64,000 nucleotides of DNA from Trichopria drosophilae (taxonomy: Eukaryota > Arthropoda > Insecta > Hymenoptera > Diapriidae). The notes under the pieces are model-generated. The model saw only the letters and a list, made by a program, of their open reading frames with translations, made no database searches and was not told the DNA's origin. The stretch covers positions 85,263,001 to 85,327,000 of the forward strand of contig CM059587.1 in the NCBI GenBank assembly GCA_030407085.1, given 5' to 3'. The position numbers were made by a program, and so were the translations under genes. Positions 49,001 to 61,600 of the stretch are shown here, in pieces (positions within the stretch are counted from its first letter, which is position 1; each line of letters opens with the position of its first letter).

Positions 49001-52000
49001 ACGAAATTTAAAGGGGCGAAAAAAAATCATTAAGAATTGAACATTTTACAAAAACTCGCAGCCATTTTCACTATTTCTAATTTTTTTTAAGTTAGTTAAA
49101 TATATTTTGATATATCCAGTTTAATGGAAAGATTGATATATACATATAGAAAGTAGAAAAAATAATATGATTATATGTTTATGATAGATATATAATATTA
49201 TTCGATAAATTATTGCTCCATGCTGAAAGTTAAAATTTTCATGGATTTACCCACATTGGTGATTCTCTCAAAAAGAAGAAATTCTAACGATCTAAGGGGC
49301 TGTTCATAAACCACGTGGACAATTTTTCATTCATTTCGGACCGCCGCCCCTCGTGGACAATCGTGGACATTGAAAGACCCCCCCCCCCCCATTCCGCCCC
49401 TCTTATCCACGTGGACATTGAATATTTGTAAGTTCTTTAATTTGGAAACCCTTTACAAAGTGAGTAAAAATTACTTCCTTTCAAATTTAATGCAGATACG
49501 GGTAAATTTTCAATAAGAAAATCTTGTTTATCATTAGTTGTTACCTACTTTGGGGAAATAATTTACCTTTTCACTTATTAAAAAAAAATATGTATACTGT
49601 TTTTCTTTTTTCTTAAGTACTGTAGCTTTAGAAAGTATGAGTAAATTATCTTCAATTGTTAGGATAGATTGAAATGTGTTGTGACCAATAAGTGTAGTTA
49701 CTGATTTATTTAACTCCGTACTTTTTCTCAAAAGAACTTTTTTCTCTTCAAAAGTTTCTTTCTTCATTTTAATTTTTCGTTCGCATGTCCACGTGGAGAA
49801 TTGCTTTAACCGGGGGGGCCCCCTTCTCCCTTGTGGACAATCGTGGAATTTCGCTAAACCCCTCCCCCAAAACTGTCCACGTGGTTTATGGACGTCCCCT
49901 AAATAAATAACATAATTGTTTAAAAAATAAATATAGATATATAAACATTAATTTCTTAATTTTGTGTTCTACATATTGAATGGGCTTAGATTATATTAGG
50001 GAATATATTTAAGCTGTTATAGGGTCTCTGAAACTAGTTGCTCGATGATTTTAAGTTTCGTAAATTTCGAATCTTAAGATAATAGCACATTTACCATATA
50101 ATTAAAGGGGTGGGTATGTTGTTTTGAAATTTAACATAAAGATGACACTTTTTGGTGAAATGGATGTAAATTACAGAAAAAAAACGTAATGATTGATCGA
50201 TGTTTGCGCACTTTATTGCAGCCCTGACAAAGCGTATCTGTATGAAGTATTTTTATGTCTTTGAAAATGATTTGAGTTATTGTGCCATCAAAGTACAAAA
50301 ATAAAGGCATCGCTGCTCCGGTGGATTTTAAGCGAATTTAGGAAGCAATTAAGTTGCTAAAGAGCGATAATTCACAATTTCAAAAGTCCACTATATCCTA
50401 GTGATTTAAGTTTGCATCATATTTGGATCAATTGGCGTTGAAGAATGTTACTAGTGTCGCACATTACCCCAACCTTTTTGGAAAATATCAAAACAGACGA
50501 AATTTTAAATTCTGAAAAGCTACTAATGTTCTATATTAATTTTTTAAAATTAATCTTGAAATATCTTAAAATTTTTTTAAGGGACAGGTTTTTCGAGCAA
50601 AAAACGTTGCATATCACCCCACATTCCCTATAGATTATTACCTTAACTGTGTACTTTAGAACCCCTTAAACAGAAACCTCGTAATGTAATAGTCGAGTGG
50701 TCAAGACACGTGTCTATTACCGAGAGTTTCCGGGATCAATAATCATCAGGGAATGATTCGTACAACAAGCATGCACATAAATATAGTACGAAAGTATCTC
50801 TAATGTATTTCCGGCGAAAGAAATCCTATTGGCAAATAATAAAAAAAACTGTAACAAAAGTATTGGAAATAAGGTATCACAAAAAATTGATGTATTTTTC
50901 GCGTTATAAAAAAAAATGTTTTGTATAATAATGAATACTTTTTTTAATCGATATATGATTCATCCCTTTTTCATGTCATCCAAAATGAAAAAGCGAAAAA
51001 GATTTATAAATTATATAAATTTATTGATACTTGAACGTATTTTGGTGATAAAAAATCGAAAACTGCAGAAATGGCGAATGTATGAATTTTGGTAACTTTT
51101 TCACCTTTCTTTAATCTTTAAATAGCTCTAAAAAACGAACAAATTACAAATATCATTCGAATTTAGGTTCAAGTACCCATATATATTATTTACTTCGAAA
51201 CAAAGAAAAATTAAGTCAATTCATCACATAGTTTTTAAGATATCTTGGAAGACAATTAAAAAAACACGATTGTTCCGCAAACGCTTTTCAAAAAAGATTT
51301 GATTCGATATTTCCAAGTTATTAGCAAAACAGTGTACAGTTGTAGGTTTTCAAAGCCATATCACATCTAACGACACCTAGTAGTACTTAAAGTAACTATT
51401 CTTACCATACAGAATGGTAATACAAGCTCCGATTTCGAAAATTGCAGTATCGGAAAACTTTTTTATATAATAATCGGTCAAATCGCGTTGGGAACATAGT
51501 CTCCAAGATCATAAGCTATAAAAAAATGCAATGTGAATTTTTTGTAAAAAAAAACCTCTGCTTAGACACACCATAATTAATTATTCTAAGATATAGTATA
51601 TCTATCAATTACCTCATCGACTGTATCGCTGATGCTTCTTCCCAAAGTCACGACATTGTTTGTATAAATAAAGAACCACAACAACAAATGTATTCTGTCT
51701 GTTGTATTTAAGGTATGGTGATCAGAAACTATTGGAAGTATACTAAAATATCCATAAACAACCACACAGGAGAAAATATGTATAATACACATCATACTTG
51801 GGAATGCATAAAATTCTGATAATTTTTGGGAAATTGTACACAACATCGAATGGTATTCCCGTAGCGGATACAACAGCCAAAAATCTCGTTCATTCATTGA
51901 AATGTGACAATTATTTCGCAACGAAAAGTCTCCCTCGAAGTGTTCTATGCCCACCATGTTAGCTAAGTTGTCATTGACACACTTAAACATTATCAGGATG

Positions 52001-52653
52001 AGTCTCACTACAAAAACGTATTGCACCACCAACCAGCCCAAAATGAGATGTGGCAGAAAACCTGCGAAAAAATCATATGCGTCGTCGAAACCGAAGACTC
52101 CACTGATCAATAAGCATACGTAAATACTCGTATTCAAAGAAAAAAAGTACGCGATGTAACCGAAGCTTCCGTAGGGGATGCTAGTCACGTTGCTTAAACC
52201 ACCCTTGATTTCAAAAAGCTTCGTGACGAGCTCGATCGAAGCTTTCCGACGTAACGAAAAACTTGATATAACAGACACTGAGAACAGCACCCGAAGTAAT
52301 ATTTGGATGACATCGACAAATTGGTACAACGCGACATGTCGCCCTTTTCTCAAGCTGTCCACGAAAGGTTTGTTTGTGAAATTTATCACACATATCGCGC
52401 ACACTACGAAGACGCTGTAAACTGTGCTTTTAGTAGAAAGTCCAAAAACTGGTTTTAGGTTCCAACCCTTTCCTTTAGGAATATCTTCTCGGACGGTTAA
52501 TCCGGACAACCCCAAAAAATTAAAGACCGCAATTATGTGTCGTAAGTACTGGATTTCATGAAATGAAAAGTCAAAAATCATGTTGAAGACTATAAATACT
52601 CTTTCATTTTTTTCTAAGCGGAAATAACAAGTATTTAGCTGGTTTGTAGTCAA
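46055..52653 (-). CDS. Gustatory receptor (Gr-A), four exons
   Basis: Minus-strand exons: 52,653-51,613; 46,460-46,392; 46,326-46,237; 46,153-46,055, encoding 432 residues. Hydrophobic segments lie near residues 37-54, 77-92, 113-133, 164-188, 198-223, 283-306 and 321-337, with a last one at 401-415 carrying TYLVFLVQF, the Gr-family TYxxxxxQF signature. Exon 3 reads QFTSYGFFSLDGTL, a typical pre-TM7 Gr motif. Family knowledge: insect Grs are cation channels in chemosensory neurons with intracellular N-termini, and three phase-0 introns near the C-terminus are ancestral; all three here are phase 0. Intron 1 is 5.2 kb and transposon-rich; its donor is the weak GTAATT. Alignment with Gr-B (EIQYLRHII against KLQYLKCII) makes Met25 (52,581) a plausible alternative start. 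Tandem paralog of Gr-B. Ligand unknown. Confidence 0.93.
46668..47129 (+). mobile_element. ACACTGAGAGAAAT-family element, copy c, complete
   Basis: Both ends are present: ACACTGAGAGAAATTATTT and ATTTCTCTCAGTGT, bounding 462 bp. It lies in Gr-A intron 1 and is the reference copy for copies a and b. Confidence 0.8.
47130..48357 (-). other. Gr-A intron 1 DNA, nothing delimited
   Basis: AT-rich. Near 47,880-47,970 there are remnants of the CCCTTTGAGTCAC family (AAAGGGTTAAGAG). Confidence 0.4.
48358..48863. mobile_element. piggyBac-like MITE, 506 bp
   Basis: Ends GGACGTTCCC and GGGAACGTCC are exactly inverted and flanked on both sides by TTAA (48,354-48,357 and 48,864-48,867), the piggyBac-type target duplication. 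No transposase. Located in Gr-A intron 1. Confidence 0.8.
49295..49900. mobile_element. MITE with AGGGGCTGTTCATAAACCAC ends
   Basis: AGGGGCTGTTCATAAACCAC (continuing GTGGACA) at the left is mirrored by GTGGTTTATGGACGTCCCCT at the right. Several CACGTGGACA and GTGGACAATCGTGGA words and long C or G runs lie just inside both ends. About 606 bp, no transposase; superfamily not assigned. Located in Gr-A intron 1. Confidence 0.8.
49901..51612 (-). other. Gr-A intron 1 next to exon 1, one SINE-like patch
   Basis: AT-rich intron sequence with no exon-like frame. The only patch I can name is the tRNA-like one at 50,683-50,770. Confidence 0.4.
50683..50770 (+). repeat. tRNA-like (SINE head) fragment
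   Basis: AGTCGAGTGGTCAAGACACG resembles an RNA polymerase III A box, and about 30 bp later GAGTTTCCGGGATCAAT resembles a degenerate B box. No cloverleaf can be closed, so this is probably the head of an old tRNA-derived SINE, not a tRNA gene. Confidence 0.4.
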
Positions 52654-52990
52654 CTGGGATATCGCGTATTACTGTTATTGATCGTGCAATTGACGTTGAA
52701 GAATACATTTATAAAATAATCAGGTGTTGAAACAGTTTCGCAATTTGCTTGGACAGTTTATCATGTAATGCGTGTTAGTGCTACGGCTCAACGAGGCACT
52801 TGTCATAATAGGTACGTTGGATATTGATCGACCGGTCATCATGGTTACATTCGAAAACAAGCTATTCTACGGCTAAAGCTAATACCACATTGGCTGATAG
52901 ATTCAAACTTGTATATATTAATTTATTGTCAGTTTTTGTACCAACAATTTTAAAAAGTGGTTGATTTATGCACAAAATATTTATTAGAAT

Positions 52991-53909
52991 ACACTGAGAA
53001 AAATATAGTTAAAAGTGCTATGAAAAATAGTTAAATTTGCCACTTTCATAGTCGATTTTACTATAATTTTGTTACACCTACTATCTCCTCATAGTTAAAA
53101 AAATCAGCTCTGTAGAATGATTTAAATAAATATGACAAATATTGTTAAAATAACTATAATATAGTGTAGTCCTCATTTCACGCTATGTGTCGTAGTAAAT
53201 CTTTATATTTACTATTATTCGTAGTTAAAGTTTGTATTTATTGTAAATCCATAGTGAGTCCGCATCTCGTGTGTTTTGCTGCCGCCAGGTGGCGACGCGG
53301 CGTTCACAGCTTTTTTTCTTCGAGCCCGTGGCTCCGGTTATTGAAGTGGATTTTCCTTTGGTCATAAGAAGGACCGTCGGGTGTCAAGATATGATAATAC
53401 ATAATGCACGTTGTATACGCACGTGTATCTACAGACCAGTTACAAGTCATTTAAATTTGTGTATATAATGGCATTATAATTGGCAGTTTTTTAACTCGCT
53501 AGAGTGTGACATTGACAAACTTAGCGTAGTATTGATTTTTTGTTTTTCTCTTTGTTTCCTTGTTTATCTTAAACAAAAAACGAAGGGAGAAACGTGGACT
53601 TTTCATATGCTTTGATATATATAGTTTACAAATATTTTCAAAAAGTAAATATTGACTGCTTTCCATATTTTTTATGACAATTCCATATACAATTTCTCTC
53701 CGTGAAGGTAGTAATTCTCGGAAATGACTATTTCAAAATAATTGAGTCTATTTGTCTATGATGATAAGTAGCATTTTGAATCATGAAACAATAGTTTAAC
53801 TTTACTATTTCAGAATAGTTATTTTAACTATTACCATGCCTAGTCCTCATTTCACACTATGATTTCATAGTAAAAAAATGCTTATTTCAACTACTTTTTT
53901 TCTAAGTGT
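52991..53909. mobile_element. Inverted-end element, ACACTGAGAAAAATATAG
   Basis: ACACTGAGAAAAATATAGTT on the left is mirrored imperfectly by a right end reading TTTTTTTCTAAGTGT. AGTCCTCATTTCAC occurs near both ends, at 53,170 and 53,842. The middle (53,250-53,450) is GC-rich and unlike the ends, perhaps captured sequence. It lies between Gr-A and Gr-B. Confidence 0.65.
53281..53300 (+). promoter_or_regulatory. CTCF-like motif GCCGCCAGGTGGCGACGCGG
   Basis: CCAGGTGGCG with GC-rich flanks resembles the CTCF core used as an insulator site in insects. It sits between the two receptor genes, inside a transposon. A motif match only. Confidence 0.25.
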
Positions 53910-55288
53910 ACCTATTAAAATAAAATAATCCTTATGATATTTAATGTAACTACGATGGGAATTTACGAATTTTTTCAAAAAATGTTCCTGAAACGCAATT
54001 TTCTTGAATTTCAACATTTTTCGCGAAAGATCTCCTTGAAGGAATACAAAATCTTAGATAGCAGTAAATTCCCATAAAATACTTCAAACTGATCCAGGAT
54101 CAACGCAGAATATCTTAGATGGGGTATGAAAAGCTAATAAACAAAAAAGTGACAGGTCCAAAAACCCAAACTAAAAAACCTACAATTGAAAGGCAGATTT
54201 GTAGAAAGCTAATACGTCAAAAAATAAACCGACTGTCACAAAATCATAAAACTGTACTTTATATCCTTAATACGAAAAATAGGGGAATGTATCCATGGGC
54301 GGTCCATTCTTATCAAACTAAGAACGAAATATCAAATTTTTGGTTGAAACAGATGCGTATTATCGCGAAACTATTTTTAACAAGATCCCTAAGTCAATAC
54401 ATGCATTTTCGCGTTCAGTACAGCTGCTCGTAGAAATGTACTTTTGAAAAACGTTGTCAAAGTTTTGCGTTCATTTCAAATGAGTATTAAAAACCAATTA
54501 TTACTTTTTTAAGGTAAGTTTTATTTTTTTCTTGTAAATTAAACATTGAAATTCATCATATCTGAAGGGTTTACAAATATTTCAATGTTACGAAAAAATT
54601 TCATGCACTTTAATTTCGGCTTCCATATTCGTAATCAGCAATTCTAAAAGCCGTAATTTTTAAATCGAGGCAGATGGAACATGTGTTTATTTGGAAACTA
54701 CTTTACCGGCGAAAACACCATCCGAAGATCCCCGATCTCCGCCGATAACTTAAAAATTCGACGAGAAAACTGTTCAATGTATTCAATAACAATACATGAT
54801 AACCCAGTGATTGAATAATTTTAATTTAGTTTCGCTACTAGTTATGTTTGGGTCTCACGCGATAAATTATAAAACACATAAAGAAATTTTAATACAAACA
54901 AGAGAAAAATCACGGTAACTCAATTTTGTTTGAATTTTAAGGCAATGCAATAAAGGGAATTGCAGTTCATATCACAAGTGATAAACTTACCTTACAATCT
55001 GTTAATTGCCTTTGAAAAGAAACTCGCTATAAAAATTTGGATTATTAATATCTCATTGTGTGAAAAATTATTTTTAATTCATTATTTATGTTAGATATTT
55101 CCATATTTCTTATCCTTCAATTATTTTTGTACATTTTTCTTACAGATAATATAAAAACACATCTACCTATAATAATTATACAGATATACTAATTAAAACT
55201 ATTAGTATTTATGCGTAGTCTTACTTTAAGCATAACCTAGATATCAGTGTGTGCGCATACTCTTCAGAGTTTCTCCTCAAGATTTTAT
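53910..55288. other. Intergenic DNA between Gr-A and Gr-B, no gene supported
   Basis: A lysine-rich 104-codon plus frame (54,119-54,433) stands out by length only: no domain, no splice or promoter context, AT-driven codons. I do not call it a gene. Confidence 0.4.
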
Positions 55289-55524
55289 TTAAGGGGGTTC
55301 TAAAGTGGTCCTCCGATAAAGTAGGAAATTTTACGAAAAAAACGTAAATTAAAGATGACTGAATAACATTTTAAAAATTCGGACTCTGTAAAGGCAATTC
55401 TAAGTACAATAGACGGCATCCTAGAAAATACAAAAGAAATTAATTCAGAACTGACCGAAAATTTTCGGAAATAAGTGACTTTTACTTATTACCTTACCGG
55501 TGGACCACTTTAGAACCTCCTTAA
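55289..55524. mobile_element. piggyBac-like MITE, 236 bp with target sites
   Basis: TTAA followed by GGGGGTTCTAAAGTGGTCC at the left, and GGACCACTTTAGAACCTCC followed by TTAA at the right. TTAA duplications with long inverted ends indicate a piggyBac-type non-autonomous element. It lies 140-160 bp beyond the Gr-B poly(A) signal. Confidence 0.85.
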
Positions 55525-55663
55525 ATCGTATTGTAAATGCGGGTGTACAATTCCCATGTATAATTATCACGCTAGCTTATTCAAATCTTCTTTTGATAAT
55601 AAGTTAATTATATCACAATTTCTTAAATTTGCATTAAAATATAACACGGAGTAATTAATAATA

Positions 55664-55669
55664 TTTATT
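55664..55669 (-). terminator. Poly(A) signal for Gr-B
   Basis: AATAAA on the minus strand, 19 nt beyond the Gr-B stop codon, implying a very short 3' UTR. Confidence 0.5.
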
Positions 55670-55687
55670 TAATATAAATCATTAATA

Positions 55688-58600
55688 TCAATGTCTGATG
55701 GCGATTGTGTCGTTGACTTGTACAAAACGACTTTGGCGTTCAAACTGAATGAGAACCACTAAATATGTTGTGAGAGATCCGATAATCTGAAAATTCAAAT
55801 TTTTCGTTAATAAAATTCATTGTTACTTCGTGTCGACTAACTTACCGCTCGTACTAAACTGTCATTTAAGCGAATGAATCCATATGCAGAAAAGCAGAAA
55901 TCCACGTGCAGGAGGTTCATAGAATATTGGGTTAGCTGGAAATAAATTTTCCATTGATTTAAGAAATTATATCACTAAATAAATGAGTAAAATTGAAGTA
56001 TTATTAGTAATGAAATCTATACATCCTAAAAATGTCTCTTTTCTTACTCGGGAGTTTTTACGTTAATAATAACCTTGAATCCGTCAACAAATATACTAAA
56101 CAATATTTTCGAAACATAAACAAACAACGTGGCTCGTCTTATGAACAACGAGCTGCTGCATGAAAACGAAATCGAAAAGTTTTTCACCGGACGAGGGTCG
56201 AACTCACGTTAACCGGAAATTTTGCTTGCTTTCAGATTTATAATAAACATTTTAGTAGTAAAAATGTATTTAAGTCGATTTAAGGCATTATAATGCCGGT
56301 TATATAGTACCATATATTTACATATAACAGAGAAGAAAAACAAACACAACTTAGAAGAAAATCGGTATATATTATTTATATTGATTATTTTTAAATTATA
56401 TTTAATAAATTAGTGTAGTTCAATGCAAGTAAGCCTTTTCTGCAAATGTGACCGTTACTAACCCCACTCAAAGGCTACAATGATTTAGAAGGTTCAAATT
56501 TTATTGAATTAAAAAAAAACTTTTAATTGGAAGAATTTTCACGTATTTCAAGTAACCCAAAGTCATTAGCTTAGGGATTCCCGTGATTGCCCTACTGAAG
56601 AGTCTACACGGGATCCTAGGACGAAATGTATATTATTTACAATAGGCACTAGTTCCTACGATAGTCGCTAGAGGGACACAAAACACATTTATGATTAAAT
56701 CACTTTAAATACAGATATGAATGTTCCAAATTGAAGGTTTTGTCGCGATTATCATACAAAATCCGGCTTTGTTCATCTTTATACCATCTTCGTGTTTTTA
56801 ATAAAAAAAAAAAAATATGGTAGTTAAAAATTGTTATATTATTATCTTTAGTTAATTGACCTGTAACATCGAGAAGTATTAATTATTATTTCATTTAAAA
56901 TTAAATCGGTAGAGAAGAACATTTTTTCGTTGTTACAACTTTCAACGATTACTGGATTTTTATCACCCAAAGTCATATTTTCATTACTTCTAGAGCACAG
57001 CTATAGAGAAACTCAAAAACCCTTTGAATTCCCAATTTGAACAGGTTCAAGTAACTTTTTAGGAATTCCGCCTGCCACATTGTATCCATCTTGATCTTGA
57101 ATTTTGATTATTTGTCAACGAATGCATAATCAGCGTCCAAAAAAAACCCCGGTTAACAAATTTCAGGATTTTTGGATGTAAAAAAGAGATAATTTCATAT
57201 CACGTTTTACCCCTGAAAATCGTATTGTATTATTGGAACAAGTTTATTAGAGTATACTATGACTCGTAAAACGATCAATTACGCATTAATCGAGACATGT
57301 GATTGGGTATAAATTAGTGTTGCCTGGACAAAAGTGTAATTTTCAACAACAGCTGCGTAAGAAGGTTACGGCTTGTAATAAGCACATAATAAAGATGAGA
57401 CTAGGCACACCTAATTCCTTGGAACGTGTGACTTGTTAGATCATCAATTAAAAGTTCCCAAACTACCGAGCCATAATATTGTTTGTTCCAAAAGTTCTAG
57501 TTAGAAATTAACGAAAATTCTATTTTTCATAAATTCACTGCACGCGACTTGGTCGCATGCCATTCTTATTAACCTTTAAAGCCCATAGGACCCTCCTTCT
57601 TGCTTCAATTTCAATCGAGTATTTCCTATTAAAATCGAAATTAACAAAAACTGAGAGGTACATATTCTACTGTTCCCGATGTCGCTCTTCAAGATTCCGA
57701 AGTCAAAATTGAGTTTGAGCCATTAGGAATTTCAATATGGCGCCAAATTTTTAAAAAAATTGGGAAATATTTATTCTTACCAATTTTTTTCGACCCCTTA
57801 GAATACTGGGATTCTATCGAAAGTCTGAACAAAGGTGAATAAAATGAAATAATTCAATTTTAAGAAAAATTTTACTTTTATACCTTACAATACGACCTCC
57901 AAATGGCCGCAACAATGAAAATTTCTTTGAAATTTTCTGTACTACTTAGAAACTACGCCTAGCTTTATTAAAAAAATGCTAAGAATGAAAAGTTCTTAGA
58001 ATTTATCGAGAAATATTCTGGGATTTTTTTTATTTTTTGTGAGAAAAAATTAATATGAATCTCTTTGTAATTTTATTTTTGTTTAATATGAAAAATCTTT
58101 TTCTGGTATAAAAAATCTGTGAAAGATTCCTTTGTCAAGAAATGGCATATTATATGTTTTTAGTGAAGTAAGATTTTCAAAATCCAAAATGGAGGATCCA
58201 AAATGGTGGTGGTAATTCTTTAATATTTCTCAAACTTGTTCTCTTGTTTTTTAGCGCTTGTTACGAAATTGAAGCCATATTTTCAAAATCCTAAATGGCA
58301 GGTAAAATATGGAGGTGTATTTTTTTAAAAAACTTGGTATCTAGAGTAATCATGAGTTTTTTTTTGTTGCGAATTATCTCTGTAATGCTTTTCGTTTATG
58401 TTTTTTAGTGACCAACAATGTGGCTATTCCTCACTCCATAATATCTCTTTTCAATCCTGATGGAATCTTTCGCCCTGTTTTCCGCATGTCCAACAAAATA
58501 TTTGACATATGAAAAAGTGCAGTTTTATATTGATTAGGCATCCCAATTGTTATAAATTCTTTAGTAATATTTTACAATACTTTAAGAAGTATACTAAGTA

Positions 58601-61600
58601 TTTTGTTTTTTTAGCGTTTTTTGGAACATCCTTAAAACTTTTCCAGGACTGAAAAATTTTGAGGTTAGGAAATAATACTGAATCGAGCTACAATTGACGT
58701 TGATTCTAGTGTCTACGATGACAATATAATTTTCCATGTCTGCTCATCATGTATCTTTCATTCAATTTAATTTAATAATATGTTGTATGCAAATTAATTC
58801 AAGTAATGTTTAATGTATACACTCAATAATAATTATGCACGTATGTAAAACATAATAATAAATGTAAATTAACCAATAGTCAAGAAAATGCTTACTCCCT
58901 TATATTTTTATGTTACTGTAACTAAAAATTACTGAACTGATACAGAATATTTGTAGCATGTAACTCAATTTTTTTCTGTTATCGTTTCAAAAAATTACTA
59001 AATTGTAACAACATTGTTTCGAATCGGTCATAGCATAAAATTTCACTTACGTTTTCAGAATATTCCGAAAAAAAATCTATCAGTGTACTTTTCTACGAAA
59101 AACAACTACGTTTTTACTTGGAGTTACGCATTTTTATTCTTATCGTTTTGCAATTTTTTATCGTTTAATTTTGAGTCCAATTCGTACGTAACCAACAAAT
59201 ACGTGATAGACACACAAAACCAGCATCACATTTTGTTAGTTCAAGCTGCGTTGATTGCGTTATTCGTTCATTAAAATATAATTACTACAGTCGAAGTATT
59301 AATGTAATGATATAATTGTTCGTGTTACGGTCTTATAGACAAAAGTAAAAATGAAAACAAACTAATAATATAAATAGTGGGACTCTGATGCGAGCCACCG
59401 AATATGAGTAAGGAAATTTGTATGAACGGGATTTTGTAGTTTTGTCATCTACAGAATCTTCGATTTACTTAAAGTCGAAGTATGCAGAAAATCATGCATA
59501 ATAATCGAAGCCACGAGAAAATGATTCCCTGATGGAATTAACGAGTTGCATTAAAGTATGCGGTGCTTTAATCCCTAAATCTATCTTTTGTATGCAACAA
59601 AATTACTTCGACCAAGACCATAGGTCTGGCGAAGTATTGAATTTGGTCAGTTCTCGCCAAAAAATTACCCTATAGTTTTTCATCAAATGTCGACGTTTCA
59701 GGCCCTAAGGAATCCAAAACAACAATAAAAAAATTGGTGTCCGTTAGGTTGTACGTCCGTCCGTGGGCAAAATTTTGTGTACGCGATATCTCGCGAATGG
59801 AATGACGAATTTAAAAAGTATAAACGGATTTGGGTTTCTCTTGGCCAAACTTAGATCTGATTAGTTTTTGGAGACAATGCATACTAGATTATGGGGAGGT
59901 TTAACAAAAAAAACGCTCAAAAAATTCCATTTTTTAACAAAAAATACAAATCGTACAAAAAAATGTTTCAAACAAAAAATATAGAACATCGAATTCTCTA
60001 CAAAAAAGGTTTTATTCATTTCTTCGTAAAATCAACGATAATGCCGTAAAAAGCAAATTAACATGAAATTAACATAAATTGTACATACACATATACAAAG
60101 CATATGTATGTATATTATAAACATTACATGAAAAACAGAGACACAGAGGAAGCAGGGGAGTGAGGCGGGTATCAGGGCGAAGGGGGGGAGGCATAACAAA
60201 ATATTCACTGTGATGTTGGTGTCGGGTAGCCATGGGGCGGTGGTAGCGGGGAGGGGGGTTCGGGGCTTCGCAGGAAGCGGGGGAGCGTGGCGGGTATGCC
60301 CCCCCCCCATTCGACCTGTCAAAAACTCGACTAAACCGCATTTTTTTAAACATCAGTGTGAACAAGACATGCTGCAAAATACTCATTTTCAATTTTACTA
60401 CAGGGTGATTATGCCAATGAATGGACGACTACCAATGAATGGACGATTTTCTACATATTTCTATTTCTTATGAATGTATGATGCACAACATGCAACAAAA
60501 TACATATTTTTATGTTCTTTGAACATTCAAAACAATATGCACAGTACTATTGATCTTCCAGTGTTTATTATTTTGGAAAATCAAAGCAAAGTTTTAAAGC
60601 CATCCAAAACTGGTACTGAAAACCTCCCACTTGATTTAACCCGTCTATTCATTGGGGTTTAGCAGATTTTTTTACAAACGTATGAAGACGAGGTTAATAA
60701 TTAAATAAAATCAAAGGTTGAACTACACGGTCATAAAGAGCAGAGTCTAACGATTCTAATGGTGGTATCATAATTCAATTTTCATAAAAGAATTCAAAAG
60801 TTACAATCGATCAAAGTGTGAAAAATGCTTAACAGTCCATTTATTGGCATATTCACCCTATTTAAGGAACAAGATATTGTTACAATATATGTATAGAAAC
60901 TACTCGAACCTAACGATGCTAGAACTACCCTCTGCCGCCTTCTTTCTTGGCAGTGTTAAAATGGGAATATTCCCGGAAGCATCAGCCTTTCGTCAGGGAA
61001 CTGCAATACGAATTTAGCCAAAATTGTAGGCACCCGGGTCGAAGGCATCTAGTTTATGTTATATTTATGCTTAAATATATTTTAAAAGATAAAGAAATCG
61101 CGCATTTCGAACCTTAATTTGAGACAACGAGTAAAATATAACTGAACAACTTTTTTTATCGGATTCCATTAACCCTATCATACTATTCTATTAAAATGCT
61201 TTTGTCTCGTCTATCTACTCAGAACTTAAGTACAAAAAGTAGTATGAAGCAGGTTTCACAAATTTCGACATAGTGTAACTGATTATTACTTTTATGTAGT
61301 TGGCATGACTAATCATTTTTGTCCCGATTTTTGTTATGGTTTCGTGTTATTTTTATAACCTTAATTTTGTGTTTCATTCTTGTAACCTTGATTTTTTTAA
61401 GGTATATTGAACCTACATTGCAGAAAATCAACCCACACCTTTAATAAATAAAAGGTCCAATGATTTAAAGGTGATTACGACAAATATGAGAAAAATCTGT
61501 TTCTTTGAGTTTCAAATATTGTCAGAAACCAATGTAAAGGGAAATCCTCTTTGTTCCCACAATTGTGACGAACATGGAAAAAATTCCTATTTATTAAACA

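Noticed and set aside
54119..54433. 104-codon lysine-rich plus-strand frame
   Set aside because: Long by chance in AT-rich DNA; no domain, no promoter or splice context, no codon bias.
56200..56215. tRNA-like GAGTTCGACCCTCG on the minus strand
   Set aside because: Resembles a T loop only; the surrounding sequence does not fold into a tRNA.
60032..60473. Proline-, alanine- or glycine-rich frames on both strands
   Set aside because: Products of the low-complexity G-rich block.
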